From MFD01275-c22 sp963705885 (GTDB lineage: Bacteria > Actinomycetota > Actinomycetes > JACCUZ01), in NCBI GenBank assembly GCA_963705885.1, contig OY970120.1, forward strand, positions 1,302,001 to 1,366,000: a stretch of 64,000 nucleotides of DNA, given 5' to 3'. A program made the translations under genes and the position numbers. The notes beneath the pieces were generated by a model. It was not told the origin of the DNA and did no database searches. It worked only from the letters and a program-made list of their open reading frames with translations. Positions 16,862 to 26,279 of the stretch are shown here, piece by piece (positions within the stretch are counted from its first letter, which is position 1; every line of letters starts with the position of its first letter).

Positions 16862-19800
16862 ATGGGTATCGCCCTGTTGGGGCCGTTGGTCGTGAACGAC
16901 GGGGCCGTCCGGCTCGGTTCACGTGATCGGACGGTGCTGACCGCGCTGGCGATGCGGCCGGGTGAGGAGCTCAGTGCCGAGCGCCTGGCCGACGCGGTGT
17001 GGTCCGACGTCCCGCCGGCGTCGTGGCAGAAGAACCTGCAGGGCTGCGTGGTCCGGTTGCGCAAGGCGCTCGGTGCGGAGTCCATCGTGACGTCGCCGCA
17101 GGGATACCGGCTGATCGTCCCCGCCGACGCCGTCGATGGAGAGGTGTTCCAGCGAGCGGCGCAGCGGGGGGGTGAGCTGTTGGCGTTGGGCAGCTACGAG
17201 CGCGCCGCGTTCACGCTCCGTGGCGCACTGGCCCTGTGGCGAGGGCCACCGCTCGTGGACCTGGAGGACTGGGAGCCCGCCAGCCAGTACGCCGAACAAC
17301 TGGAGGAGCTGCGGCAGGAGACGCAGGAGCTGTGGCTCGAGGCCGCTTTGAAGGCCGGTCACCACGGCGAGGTGTTGCCCGAAGCGCAGGCGATGGTCCG
17401 TGCGATGCCGCTGCGAGAACGGCGCTGGCAGTTGCTGGCGCTCGCTCAGTACCAGTCGGGTCGGCAGGGCGATGCTCTGCGGACGCTGCATCAGCTTCGG
17501 CGGGTGCTGGTCGCCGAGCTGGGCGCGGATCCGGGGCCGGAACTCGTCGCCCTGGAGCAGGCGATCCTTCGCCAGGAACCCGGTCTGCTCGTCGAACCGG
17601 CGCAGGCGGCCCCCGCCGAGGGATGCCCCTATCGCGGCCTGACGCCGTACGACATCGCCGACGCGGAGGGCTTCTTCGGGCGCCACAAGGACGTCGCCGC
17701 CTGTCTGGAGCGGCTCCACGTCGAGGGTGTGCTGGCCGTCGTCGGCCCGTCCGGCAGTGGGAAGTCATCGCTGGTGCGGGCCGGCATCGCGGCCGCCCTG
17801 GAACGTGACGGCCGCTCCGTCATGGCGGTCATTCCAGGGGCGCATCCGGTGGACGTGCTCTCCGCACTCCCGGACCGGTCCCGTCACTCGATCCTGCTCG
17901 TCGACCAGTGCGAGGAGATCTTCTCGCTCTGCCAGGACGCGGCCGAGCGGCGCGCGTTCCTGGACCGGGTCGTGGAGCACGCGCGGACCGAACCCGTGGT
18001 GGTGGCGCTACGCGCTGACCGGATGGGCGACGTGTCGGGACATGCCGGGTTCGCCAGGCTGGTGGAGCGGGGGCTGTACGTGCTCGCCGCGATGGCCGCC
18101 GACGATCTGGTGGCGGCGATCGAAGGCCCCGCGCGGCAGGTCGGCCTCATCGTCGAGCCGGGGCTGGTGGACCTGTTGGTTCGGGAGGTCGAGGGCGAAC
18201 CGGGTGCCTTGCCGCTGCTCTCCCATGCACTGCGGGAGACCTGGCTGCGCCGCGAGGGCCGGACTTTGACGGTGTCGGCGTATCAGGCTTCTGGAGGGAT
18301 CCGGGGTGCGGTGGCCCAGTCGGCGGAGGATGTCTACGGACAGGTGGGCGAGGGCGAACGCCGGGCGATGCGCGAGCTGTTGCTTCGACTGGTGACCCCG
18401 GGGCTGGACGGCGAGGCGGTGCGCAGCCGGGTCCCGAGAAGGCTGGTGGTCAGCGACCCCACGCAGGACCACCTCATCGACCTGCTCGTCGCGACCCGGC
18501 TGGTCACCAGCGACGACGGTGTCGTCGAGCTCGCCCACGAGGCGCTGGCCCGCGCGTGGCCTCGACTCGGAGCCTGGCTGCAGGACGACGTCGACGGTCA
18601 ACGCATCCGCCACCACCTCACGAACGCCGCCGACGCGTGGAACTCGCTGGACCGCCCCGACAGCGAGCTCTACCGCGGCGTCCGGCTCGCCAGGGCGCTT
18701 GACTGGCGCGCCGACAAGGACACCGCCCTCACCGAGGTCGAGCAGCAGTTCCTCGAGATGTCCTCCCACCACGCGGAGGCCGAGCAGCAGAGCATCGTCG
18801 AGCGAGCACGTGCGCAGGCCCGGATGATCCGCCGGCTCCGAATGGTGTTGGGCGGCGGCGCCGTACTCCTCGTCCTTGCCCTGGTAGCCGGGGCCCTGGC
18901 TGTCGTCCAGACCGACCGAGCGAACGAGAACGCCGCACGGGCGGAACAGGCGGCTGTCTCCGCAGACGCGCGGCGGGTCGGGGCCCGGGCGCAGCTCACC
19001 GACGACATCAGCCTCTCGCTGCTGCTCGCCGCCGCGGGTGCGCGGCTCGATGACTCGCCCGAGACCCGGGCGAACCTGTTGACCGCGCTCGCCGAACGGC
19101 CGACCCTGGTCCGGTCGGCGCCGCCCGGAGGCGGCTACCTGGAGATCTTCGCCGTGAGCCGTGACGGCCGCTGGGTCGCCTCCTCGGACGATCAGAACCG
19201 GATGCACCTCTACGACGCGTCCACCAACCGGCTGCTGCGCAGCTACGACGCCGGAGGCGGGTCGGGGTACATCGTGCCGGCGTTCAGCCCCGACAGCAGG
19301 CAGCTCGCCGTCATCATGTCTGGGTCGGAGTCCACCGAGCCGGTGCGCCTGCTGGACCCGAACACCATGCAGCCGACGACGACACTCGAGCTCCCCGGCG
19401 GCAAGCCGGTGTGGGGGGTAGATGTTCGGTTCAGCGCCGACGGTCGCTACCTGGCCGCCACCGTGCATACGGACAACTGGCCGATCGAGTGGCCCAGCGA
19501 TGACCCGGGCTACGCGGTGGTCTGGGACCTCCGCTCCCCGTCCACGCCCCCCATCCGGGTGCCTACCGGAACCTACCCCCAGGGGGTGGCTCTCAGCCCG
19601 GACGGCCAGATCCTCTACACGGACTGGCAGATGACAGCGTACGACGTGGCGACGGGCAAGCAGATCTGGCGGCGCGGGGACGTCACGTCTATTGCGTCTC
19701 TCGACGTGAACGCCGAGGGGACCCTGCTGGCACTCGCGGACACGGGTAAGAAGGCGCTTCTGGTGAGTGCCTCCACTGGCGAGACGGTCCACACGCTGCG

Positions 19801-21091
19801 CGGTCACCGGGCCTTCGTCCGCGACATCGGGTTCTCCCCCGACGGCTCGCTGGTGGGGTCGGTCTCCCATGGCGGTGAGCTCATCCTCTGGGACACCGCC
19901 ACCGGCCGGCCGCTGGAACGGTGGGACACCACCGATCCGTGGGGCGTCGGCTTCAGCCCGGACGGTGACCTGGTCTACGGAGGCGGCAGCGACTCGATGC
20001 TGCGCACCTGGGACCTGTCAGCGGAGGACACGTATCTGCAGCAGACGATCCAGGTCGGCGACGCCGACGTCTTCGGGCACGCCGACTTCTCCCCGGACGG
20101 GCAACAGGTGGCCTACAGCTGGATCGATGACACGGGCCAGGGATGGGTCAGGTTCGTCGACACCGTCACCGGCGAAGCGACGCCGCCCGCGCGCGTGCCG
20201 GTGTCAGGGGGTCCAATGGCCAGCGGCACCTGGCATCCCCAGGGTCGGAAGTACATCGCGTACACGTTCTGTATTGCTGCAGCCGAGTGCGGCGCGGGGG
20301 GACCCGCCGCAGTGGTCCTCGATCCCGCCACCGGCAGGATCGTCGAGAAACGGGAGCTCGTCGACGGCTACGTCTCCTCGATCGCGTACGTCGACGGGAA
20401 CCGCCGCTTGCTCGTAGGCGACGAGGAAGGCCGGACCCACCTCCTGGACGCCGATTCCCTGCTTCCCGAGGGCGATGGCTTCGAGTTTGCCGCGAGGTTC
20501 TCCACCACCCCCATCGGGGACGGGAGCACCGCGATGGTCCACGAGTACTTCGGCGACGGCACCTCGGGGCACTGGCGGGTGGTCGACGTCAGCACCGGCG
20601 ACGTCCTGTCCGAGGGCGCCCTGGACCTGGTTGCGAACGCCTCGGTTGCCTCTCCGGACGGCTCGACGGTCGCGGTGGCGGGGGCCACTGGCGAGATCGT
20701 GACCATCGACGTGTCCACCGGAGACGAACAGCGGCGATTCGCCGGCCTTGGTGCTGAGGTGCTCTGGCTCGACTACTCGGAAGACGGAGAACTCCTGGTC
20801 TCCGGTGCCGACGACGGTGGGGTTAGCCTGTGGGACGCCACGACGCTGGACCTGCTGGGCACCGTGTACCCGCCCCACCGCGGGGTGGCGGTCCCGGCCG
20901 GCGTGCAGTTCATCGGCGATAGCCATGACGTCGCGATCGCGTCGTACGACGGCCGCGTCTACCGGTGGGAGACCGACGTCGAGCGAGCGATCGACTTCGC
21001 CTGCCAGATGGCCGGCCGGAACCTGACCGACGAGGAGTGGGAAGAGTTCCTGCCGGCCCAGCCCTTCCAGTCCGTCTGCCCCGACGCGTGA
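16862..21091 (+). CDS. AfsR/SARP-like regulator with nSTAND1 ATPase, membrane helix and WD40 repeats
   Basis: The 1409-residue protein starts with an OmpR-type winged helix (LRKALG...SPQGYRL, residues 1-90) and a bacterial transcriptional activation domain (about 95-240). A STAND-type NTPase follows, with P-loop GPSGSGKSSLVRAG near 296 and Walker B-like SILLVDQCEE. One transmembrane helix (about 660-682) precedes WD40-like repeats to the C terminus (FSPDGSLVGSV, LILWDTATGR and similar). It could therefore sense a signal with the repeats and regulate transcription from the membrane. GAAGGG sits almost directly before the ATG, so spacing is unusual. It is flanked by two mirrored MMPL/two-component modules. 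Confidence 0.9.
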   Translation: MGIALLGPLVVNDGAVRLGSRDRTVLTALAMRPGEELSAERLADAVWSDVPPASWQKNLQGCVVRLRKALGAESIVTSPQGYRLIVPADAVDGEVFQRAAQRGGELLALGSYERAAFTLRGALALWRGPPLVDLEDWEPASQYAEQLEELRQETQELWLEAALKAGHHGEVLPEAQAMVRAMPLRERRWQLLALAQYQSGRQGDALRTLHQLRRVLVAELGADPGPELVALEQAILRQEPGLLVEPAQAAPAEGCPYRGLTPYDIADAEGFFGRHKDVAACLERLHVEGVLAVVGPSGSGKSSLVRAGIAAALERDGRSVMAVIPGAHPVDVLSALPDRSRHSILLVDQCEEIFSLCQDAAERRAFLDRVVEHARTEPVVVALRADRMGDVSGHAGFARLVERGLYVLAAMAADDLVAAIEGPARQVGLIVEPGLVDLLVREVEGEPGALPLLSHALRETWLRREGRTLTVSAYQASGGIRGAVAQSAEDVYGQVGEGERRAMRELLLRLVTPGLDGEAVRSRVPRRLVVSDPTQDHLIDLLVATRLVTSDDGVVELAHEALARAWPRLGAWLQDDVDGQRIRHHLTNAADAWNSLDRPDSELYRGVRLARALDWRADKDTALTEVEQQFLEMSSHHAEAEQQSIVERARAQARMIRRLRMVLGGGAVLLVLALVAGALAVVQTDRANENAARAEQAAVSADARRVGARAQLTDDISLSLLLAAAGARLDDSPETRANLLTALAERPTLVRSAPPGGGYLEIFAVSRDGRWVASSDDQNRMHLYDASTNRLLRSYDAGGGSGYIVPAFSPDSRQLAVIMSGSESTEPVRLLDPNTMQPTTTLELPGGKPVWGVDVRFSADGRYLAATVHTDNWPIEWPSDDPGYAVVWDLRSPSTPPIRVPTGTYPQGVALSPDGQILYTDWQMTAYDVATGKQIWRRGDVTSIASLDVNAEGTLLALADTGKKALLVSASTGETVHTLRGHRAFVRDIGFSPDGSLVGSVSHGGELILWDTATGRPLERWDTTDPWGVGFSPDGDLVYGGGSDSMLRTWDLSAEDTYLQQTIQVGDADVFGHADFSPDGQQVAYSWIDDTGQGWVRFVDTVTGEATPPARVPVSGGPMASGTWHPQGRKYIAYTFCIAAAECGAGGPAAVVLDPATGRIVEKRELVDGYVSSIAYVDGNRRLLVGDEEGRTHLLDADSLLPEGDGFEFAARFSTTPIGDGSTAMVHEYFGDGTSGHWRVVDVSTGDVLSEGALDLVANASVASPDGSTVAVAGATGEIVTIDVSTGDEQRRFAGLGAEVLWLDYSEDGELLVSGADDGGVSLWDATTLDLLGTVYPPHRGVAVPAGVQFIGDSHDVAIASYDGRVYRWETDVERAIDFACQMAGRNLTDEEWEEFLPAQPFQSVCPDA

Positions 21092-21169
21092 GAGACGGTC
21101 CGCCCCCGGGATCGACGTCGGTGTGCGAGCGGACCGGGCTGCGAAGACGCGAGCCTGACGCGCGGCCGA

Positions 21170-21826
21170 TCAGGCTTTGATGCGGTTCGTTTCATAGGCC
21201 CACATGGCGATCTCGACCCGGTTCCTCGCGCCGAGCTTGTTCATGAGGCTGGCCAGGTGGGTCTTGACGGTGCTGAGACTGATGTGGAGCTCATTGGCGA
21301 TCTCGGCGTTGCTAAGACCCCGAGCCACGGTGACCATGACCTCCTCCTCCCGCGCGGTGAGAGGTTCGATCGGCTGGCGCAGCGGCTCACTTGTCCGTAG
21401 GTCGGCGAACGCAGCCAGCAGGCGGACTGTGACGCGGGGAGCTATCAGTGCTTCACCGTTGGCGGCGGCACGGACCGCCTGGGTGAGCAGGTCAGGTCCT
21501 GCGTCCTTGAGGAGGAAGCCGCGGGCGCCCGCCTTGAGCGCGCCGTGGACGTACTCGTCGAGGTCGAACGTCGTGATGACCACCACGGCGAGCGGATCTT
21601 CGACGGCCGGCCCGGCCAGCGCGCGCGTGGCCTCGAGCCCGTCGAGCTCGGGCATCCGGATGTCGAACAGGCACACGTCGGGCCGCAGCTCCCGGGCCAG
21701 CGACACGGCTTCCCGGCCGTTGTTCGCCTCACCCACTACCTGTATGTCGGGCTGGGCGTCCAGGATCATGCGCAGCCCGGTCCGGACGAGCTCCTGGTCG
21801 TCAGCGACAAGTACGCGGATGGTCAT
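21170..21826 (-). CDS. LuxR/NarL-family response regulator (module B)
   Basis: The 218-residue regulator has receiver residues VADDQE, phospho-acceptor CLFDIRMPELDG, VITTFDLDEY and GFLLKD, then a LuxR helix-turn-helix LTAREEEVMVTVARGLSNAE. It overlaps the kinase gene by the 4-base ATGA, so the pair is one operon transcribed away from the module B MMPL gene. It is paralogous in layout to the regulator at 14853. Confidence 0.93.
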   Translation of the reverse strand: MTIRVLVADDQELVRTGLRMILDAQPDIQVVGEANNGREAVSLARELRPDVCLFDIRMPELDGLEATRALAGPAVEDPLAVVVITTFDLDEYVHGALKAGARGFLLKDAGPDLLTQAVRAAANGEALIAPRVTVRLLAAFADLRTSEPLRQPIEPLTAREEEVMVTVARGLSNAEIANELHISLSTVKTHLASLMNKLGARNRVEIAMWAYETNRIKA

Positions 21827-22974
21827 CGGGTCGGCCGCGCCCGCGGAAGCACCGCGTGGACCACCCAGCCATGGTCGGGTCCCGGCCCCGCTTCGCAGGT
21901 CCCGCCGAGGAGTGCCGCCCGTTCCGTCATCCCGACGACGCCGTAGCCGGCCTTCACGCCGGACGGATGGACCTGTTCGCCGTCGTCGCGGACCGTCAGC
22001 CGGACGACGTCCTGATCTCCGACGACCTGCACATCGATCCGGGTGGCGTTCCGAGCGTGCCGCAGCGCGTTCGTCACTGATTCCTGGGCGATGCGGTAGG
22101 TCGCTGCCCCGACCGTCGGACTGAGCTCGTCGAGGTCGCCGGTGAGGCCGACGTGCACCCGGGGCTCGTCGTGGGCGTCGCGTGCGAGTCGCCCGATGTC
22201 GGCAACGCCGTTCTGCGGGGTGAGGTCGGCTTCGTCACGATCACGCAGGACGCCCACCATGGTCCGCATCTCGGCGAGGGTACGGGAACCCTCGTCCTCG
22301 ATCACCCTCAGCGCATCAACGGCAGCTCCGGGGTCGGACGTCGCCACCACACGTCCTGCCTGCGCTCGTACGACCATGGCCGAGACGTGGTGCGCCACGG
22401 TGTCATGCAGCTCCCGCGCGAGCTGCTCGCGCTCACGCAGCCTGACTTGATCGATCTCCCGGCTCCGCGACGTCGTCCAGAACCGGACCAGTGCGCCGAG
22501 AACTGCGGGGAACATGAGGAACACGAAGCCACCTGCGGCCTCGCCGAACCCGTTGTAGTCGCTCGCGATCCCCAGCAGGCCGGCGACCACGATGATCGGC
22601 AACCCGATGACGACCTCGCGACCGGACCCCCATCGGAGCAGCGCATAGGGGAGCAGAACTACGTAGATCATCGTGTACAGCCCGACGGGCGTGGCCGGAC
22701 CGTCGATCAGCGTGGCGAGGTTCAGCACGATGACCGCGCCGAAGACAACGGCGACGACAGCAAGTGGGTGCGTCCGCCGCCACAGGAGCGGGAACACCAG
22801 CGCCACGGCGAGCACGAGCGCTACGGGACGCCAAGGGACGTCGGTACGAAAGATGCCTTCGAGTGCGGCGGTCAGCAGCAGGAAAGCGACCAGTGCCCAG
22901 TCCCGCCAGACTCGCGTCGGGGGCGCAGCGGCTCGTGGCTCGTCCCGCAGAGACCTGACCACGCTGCTGATCAC
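21823..22974 (-). CDS. NarL-type sensor histidine kinase (module B)
   Basis: The 383-residue kinase has about five N-terminal membrane helices, a HisKA_3 box ARELHDTVAHHVSAMVVRAQ containing the phospho-His, an N box ESVTNALRHARNA and a G box GYGVVGMTERAALLGG. It belongs with the response regulator just downstream. Its start lies 172 bases from the divergent MMPL exporter start, the same head-to-head arrangement as in module A. Confidence 0.93.
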   Translation of the reverse strand: MISSVVRSLRDEPRAAAPPTRVWRDWALVAFLLLTAALEGIFRTDVPWRPVALVLAVALVFPLLWRRTHPLAVVAVVFGAVIVLNLATLIDGPATPVGLYTMIYVVLLPYALLRWGSGREVVIGLPIIVVAGLLGIASDYNGFGEAAGGFVFLMFPAVLGALVRFWTTSRSREIDQVRLREREQLARELHDTVAHHVSAMVVRAQAGRVVATSDPGAAVDALRVIEDEGSRTLAEMRTMVGVLRDRDEADLTPQNGVADIGRLARDAHDEPRVHVGLTGDLDELSPTVGAATYRIAQESVTNALRHARNATRIDVQVVGDQDVVRLTVRDDGEQVHPSGVKAGYGVVGMTERAALLGGTCEAGPGPDHGWVVHAVLPRARPTR

Positions 22975-23146
22975 GGCCCCAGCCTAGGGATCTGCCGCCG
23001 CTGCGCTTCGGCCGAAAGGACCAGACGCGCACCCTTCCGAAGAATGGGAAGAGCGGCGCCCTGCGGCCGATGTGCCGTCCGCGTCGCGTCACCACGCTGG
23101 CGGGCATGGCAGTCGCGTTGACGCCAACGACCGTGGAGGACGACCG

Positions 23147-25330
23147 ATGATGTCGAAGGCTCTATACCGTCTCGGCCACCTGGCGGCCCGTCGCCCCTGG
23201 GTCGTGATCGGCTCCTGGCTGGTGCTCGCGGTCGTCGTCGTGGGGGCTTCCGGCGCCTTCGGGCACCGGCTCAAGGACTCCATGCAGGTGCCGGGTCTCG
23301 ACTCCCAGCAGGCGAGCGAGCTGATGGCCGCCGCCGGTGCGACCGACGCCGGTCTGACCGCTCAGGTGGTGGTGACCCCGTTGGACGACGACGCGACGTT
23401 CTTCGACTCGGCGGAGGCACGATCTGCGCTCGCGGCGCTGCAGAGCGACGCCGCGGCGCTGCCCCACGTCCTGAGGACGACGGATGTCGTCTCGCCGGAC
23501 GGGCGCGTCGCGCTCATCCGCCTGCAGTACCCGCTCGTCGACGAGCTCTCAGCACAGGACCTCAGCAACCTGAAGGCGTTCGGCGCCGAGGCCGAGGCGG
23601 GCTCCCCACTCCGGCTCGAGATGGGTGGCGACCTCCACTGGGCGTTCGAGCAGCCGCAGCCCGCCGTGGGCGAGCTCATCGGGCTGCTGGTTGCTGCGAT
23701 CATCCTCTTCCTCGCCTTCGGGTCCCTGATCGCCACGGCTCTCCCGCTCGGCACCGCGGTGCTCGGACTCACCGTCGGTGTCAGCTCCATGTCACTTCTC
23801 GCCAACGTCATCGACATCCCGAGCTGGGCGCCGATCCTCGGTGCCATGGTGGGGCTGGGCGTGGGCATCGACTACGCCTTGTTCATCGTCACCCGGCACC
23901 GTGACTACCTTGCCCGCGGTCTGCCTGTGGCGGAGTCGGCCGGCTCGGCGCTGGCTACGGCCGGCAAGCCGGTGGTGGTCGCCGGGGGCATCGTCGTCGT
24001 GGCGATCCTCGGGCTGGTCGTGGCCGGCGTCCCGTTCATGACCGCAGGTGGCATCGCGGTCTCGGTCGTCGTTCTCGTCATGGTGGCCGTCTCGGTAACG
24101 CTGCTGCCTGCATTCCTGGGCCTGGCCGGGCCGCACATCAACCGGCGCGGGCATCGCTCCGCGCACGGCGGTATCGACGGCTCCGCGAACCCGGGCTGGT
24201 CACGATGGGTCCGGCACGTAACCCGCAACCCTTGGCCGTACGCCGTGGGCGTCACCGTTCTGTTGCTCGCTCTCACCGCGCCGGTGGTTGCGCTGCGTCC
24301 CGGCATCCCCGACGACGGTGCGCTGCCCGAGAGCCGGACCGAGCGGCGGGCGTACGACCTGGTGGCCCAGGGGTTCGGTCCGGGCAGCAACGGTCCGGTG
24401 GTGGTCGCCGTCGAAATCGCCGAGGATCCGACCGTGGTCGATCCTCTGGTGGCGGCGGTCAGGGCCGACCCGGGGATCGCCTCGGTGGGTGCCCCGGACG
24501 TGCACGCCGGCGCGGGTGTCGCTGTCATCGTCGCCATCCCGACGACGGGGCCACAGGACGCCGCGACGCAGGCGACGGTCGAGCGGTTGCGGGCGGATGT
24601 GCTGCCCAGCGCGCTCGCGAGCAGCCCCGCGCGGGCATACGTCGGTGGTCAGACGGCGAACTTCGCCGACGTCGGTGCGCGCGTCAACGAACGGCTCCCG
24701 GTGCTGATCGCCGCGGTGCTCACGATGTCGTTCATCCTCCTGATGCTTGTCTTCCGGTCCGTGCTGGTGCCGCTGAAGGCAGTGGTTCTCAACCTGCTCA
24801 GCATCGGTGCGGCGTACGGCGTCATGGTCATGGTGTTCCAGTGGGGCTGGGCCGCCGGTCTGATCGGACTCGAGTCGACGGTGCCGATCGTCTCTTTCAT
24901 CCCGATGTTCATGTTCGCGATCCTGTTCGGGCTCTCGATGGACTACGAGGTGTTCCTGTTGTCCCGGGTGCGCGAGGAGTTCGTCGCCACAGGCGACAAC
25001 AAGAGGTCGATCGTCCGCGGCATCTCCTCGACGGGGCGGGTCATCACGTCGGCTGCGCTCATCATGATCTCGGTGTTCCTTGCCTTCGTCCTCGGGGAGG
25101 ACGCGGCGACGAAGATGTTCGGCCTTGGCCTGGCCACGGCAATCTTCGTCGACGTCACCCTCGTCCGCATGGTGCTGGTGCCGGCGACCATGACGCTGCT
25201 CGGCGACGCCAACTGGTGGATCCCGAGGGCGCTCGACCGACGGCTTCCGAGCTTGCCCCACGAAGGGGAGGATCCGCCGTCGGATCAGCTGCGCCAACGG
25301 CCATCTCCGATGCAGGCGGCTCGAGGTTGA
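23147..25330 (+). CDS. MMPL-family RND transporter (module B)
   Basis: The 727-residue exporter has the same two-fold layout as the one at 11199, with GLGVGIDYALFIVTRHRDYL in the first helix cluster and LSMDYEVFLLSRVREEF in the second. I chose ATG 23147 because GGAGGA lies six bases before it and the N-terminal helix follows at once; a longer frame from 23072 is less likely. It is divergent from the module B kinase. Probable substrates are lipids or hydrophobic toxic compounds. Confidence 0.92.
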   Translation: MMSKALYRLGHLAARRPWVVIGSWLVLAVVVVGASGAFGHRLKDSMQVPGLDSQQASELMAAAGATDAGLTAQVVVTPLDDDATFFDSAEARSALAALQSDAAALPHVLRTTDVVSPDGRVALIRLQYPLVDELSAQDLSNLKAFGAEAEAGSPLRLEMGGDLHWAFEQPQPAVGELIGLLVAAIILFLAFGSLIATALPLGTAVLGLTVGVSSMSLLANVIDIPSWAPILGAMVGLGVGIDYALFIVTRHRDYLARGLPVAESAGSALATAGKPVVVAGGIVVVAILGLVVAGVPFMTAGGIAVSVVVLVMVAVSVTLLPAFLGLAGPHINRRGHRSAHGGIDGSANPGWSRWVRHVTRNPWPYAVGVTVLLLALTAPVVALRPGIPDDGALPESRTERRAYDLVAQGFGPGSNGPVVVAVEIAEDPTVVDPLVAAVRADPGIASVGAPDVHAGAGVAVIVAIPTTGPQDAATQATVERLRADVLPSALASSPARAYVGGQTANFADVGARVNERLPVLIAAVLTMSFILLMLVFRSVLVPLKAVVLNLLSIGAAYGVMVMVFQWGWAAGLIGLESTVPIVSFIPMFMFAILFGLSMDYEVFLLSRVREEFVATGDNKRSIVRGISSTGRVITSAALIMISVFLAFVLGEDAATKMFGLGLATAIFVDVTLVRMVLVPATMTLLGDANWWIPRALDRRLPSLPHEGEDPPSDQLRQRPSPMQAARG

Positions 25331-25501
25331 CAGAGGGGCGCCAGCCAGGACAAGGACTCTCGGCCACCCCGCCGGACGTCTGGCCCATAGCCTGGCTGGG
25401 CCACGGACTGGCGTCAGTCAACACGCAGCCGTTCGAGTCCGTCGGGCTGCCAGTCCAGGGCGAGTGACCTCGCCCGCGCCGCGCAATGACCGGCCAGTGG
25501 A

Positions 25502-25524
25502 GAACTGGCACGACCGATCGATTC
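25502..25524 (+). repeat. Dispersed 23-bp motif, copy 2
   Basis: GAACTGGCACGACCGATCGA plus TTC matches the 33629 copy at 20 of 23 positions. It lies in the 297-base gap between the module B MMPL gene and the OsmC gene, which otherwise shows no gene. Confidence 0.5.
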
Positions 25525-25627
25525 ACCGCAGGCCACGCGGAGCGAGAAGCCGCAGGGAAGGCCGGAGGAAGGGGGCACTCCTAGCGTCGGCGCTGCCGTG
25601 TCTCGCCAACTGAACGGAGTGCCCGTC

Positions 25628-26200
25628 ATGACCACAACTGTCCAGCGAACCCCTCGAAACGGCGTTGATGTGCCGACGCTGTTCGCCACTCTCGACGCTG
25701 TGAAGGCGGCGCCGCAGATCGCGGAGTTCCAGTTCCGGGCGACCAATAGATGGATCAGCGGGACCCACAACCGCTCGACTATCCAGGGCTTCTACGGCGC
25801 TGGACAGGAGGACACGTCGCGTGCGGAGCCGTTCGAGTTCGACGCAGACCACCCCGTTGTTCTCGTCGGGTCGAACCAGGGCCCGACCCCGGTGGAGTTC
25901 CTCCTGCATGCCATCGCTTCATGCCTGACCTCGGGGCTGGCGAACATCGCCGCCGCTCGGGGCATCACCCTGCGCAAGGTCTCCTCGACCGTCGAGGGTG
26001 ACATCGACCTGCTCGGCATCCTGGGTCTGTCCGACGCGGTCCGCAACGGTTACCGGCAGATCCGCGTGCATTTCGACGTCGAGGGGGATGCGTCACCCGA
26101 GGAGCTTGCGGCGCTCGTGGAGCAGTCCCGCAGCCGCTCTGCGGTCTACGACGTGCTCCTCAACGGCACCGATGTCCAGATCGACGTCAGCGCCTCCTGA
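25628..26200 (+). CDS. OsmC family protein
   Basis: The 190-residue protein has the OsmC/Ohr-like alpha-beta fold marks: VLVGSNQGPTPVEFLLHAIA followed by SCLTSGL with the conserved Cys, and a C-terminal VEQSRSRSAVYDVLLNGT, where the second family Cys is replaced. Family members reduce organic hydroperoxides with paired Cys; with only one Cys visible, this member may have another role. I chose ATG 25628 because GGAG lies eight bases before it; GTG 25598 would add ten residues. It precedes an FAD monooxygenase and may share its transcript. Confidence 0.85.
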   Translation: MTTTVQRTPRNGVDVPTLFATLDAVKAAPQIAEFQFRATNRWISGTHNRSTIQGFYGAGQEDTSRAEPFEFDADHPVVLVGSNQGPTPVEFLLHAIASCLTSGLANIAAARGITLRKVSSTVEGDIDLLGILGLSDAVRNGYRQIRVHFDVEGDASPEELAALVEQSRSRSAVYDVLLNGTDVQIDVSAS

Positions 26201-26279
26201 TGCCATCGCGAGTCCACCCTCCCGGCCGACTGGCGACCCAGAGCTGCCCTCGCGCCGGCGACCCGACAAGAGAATCGAC

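Noticed and set aside
18008..19870. 620-codon minus-strand frame over the AfsR-like gene
   Set aside because: It is antisense to the nSTAND and WD40 coding region, without protein-like composition.
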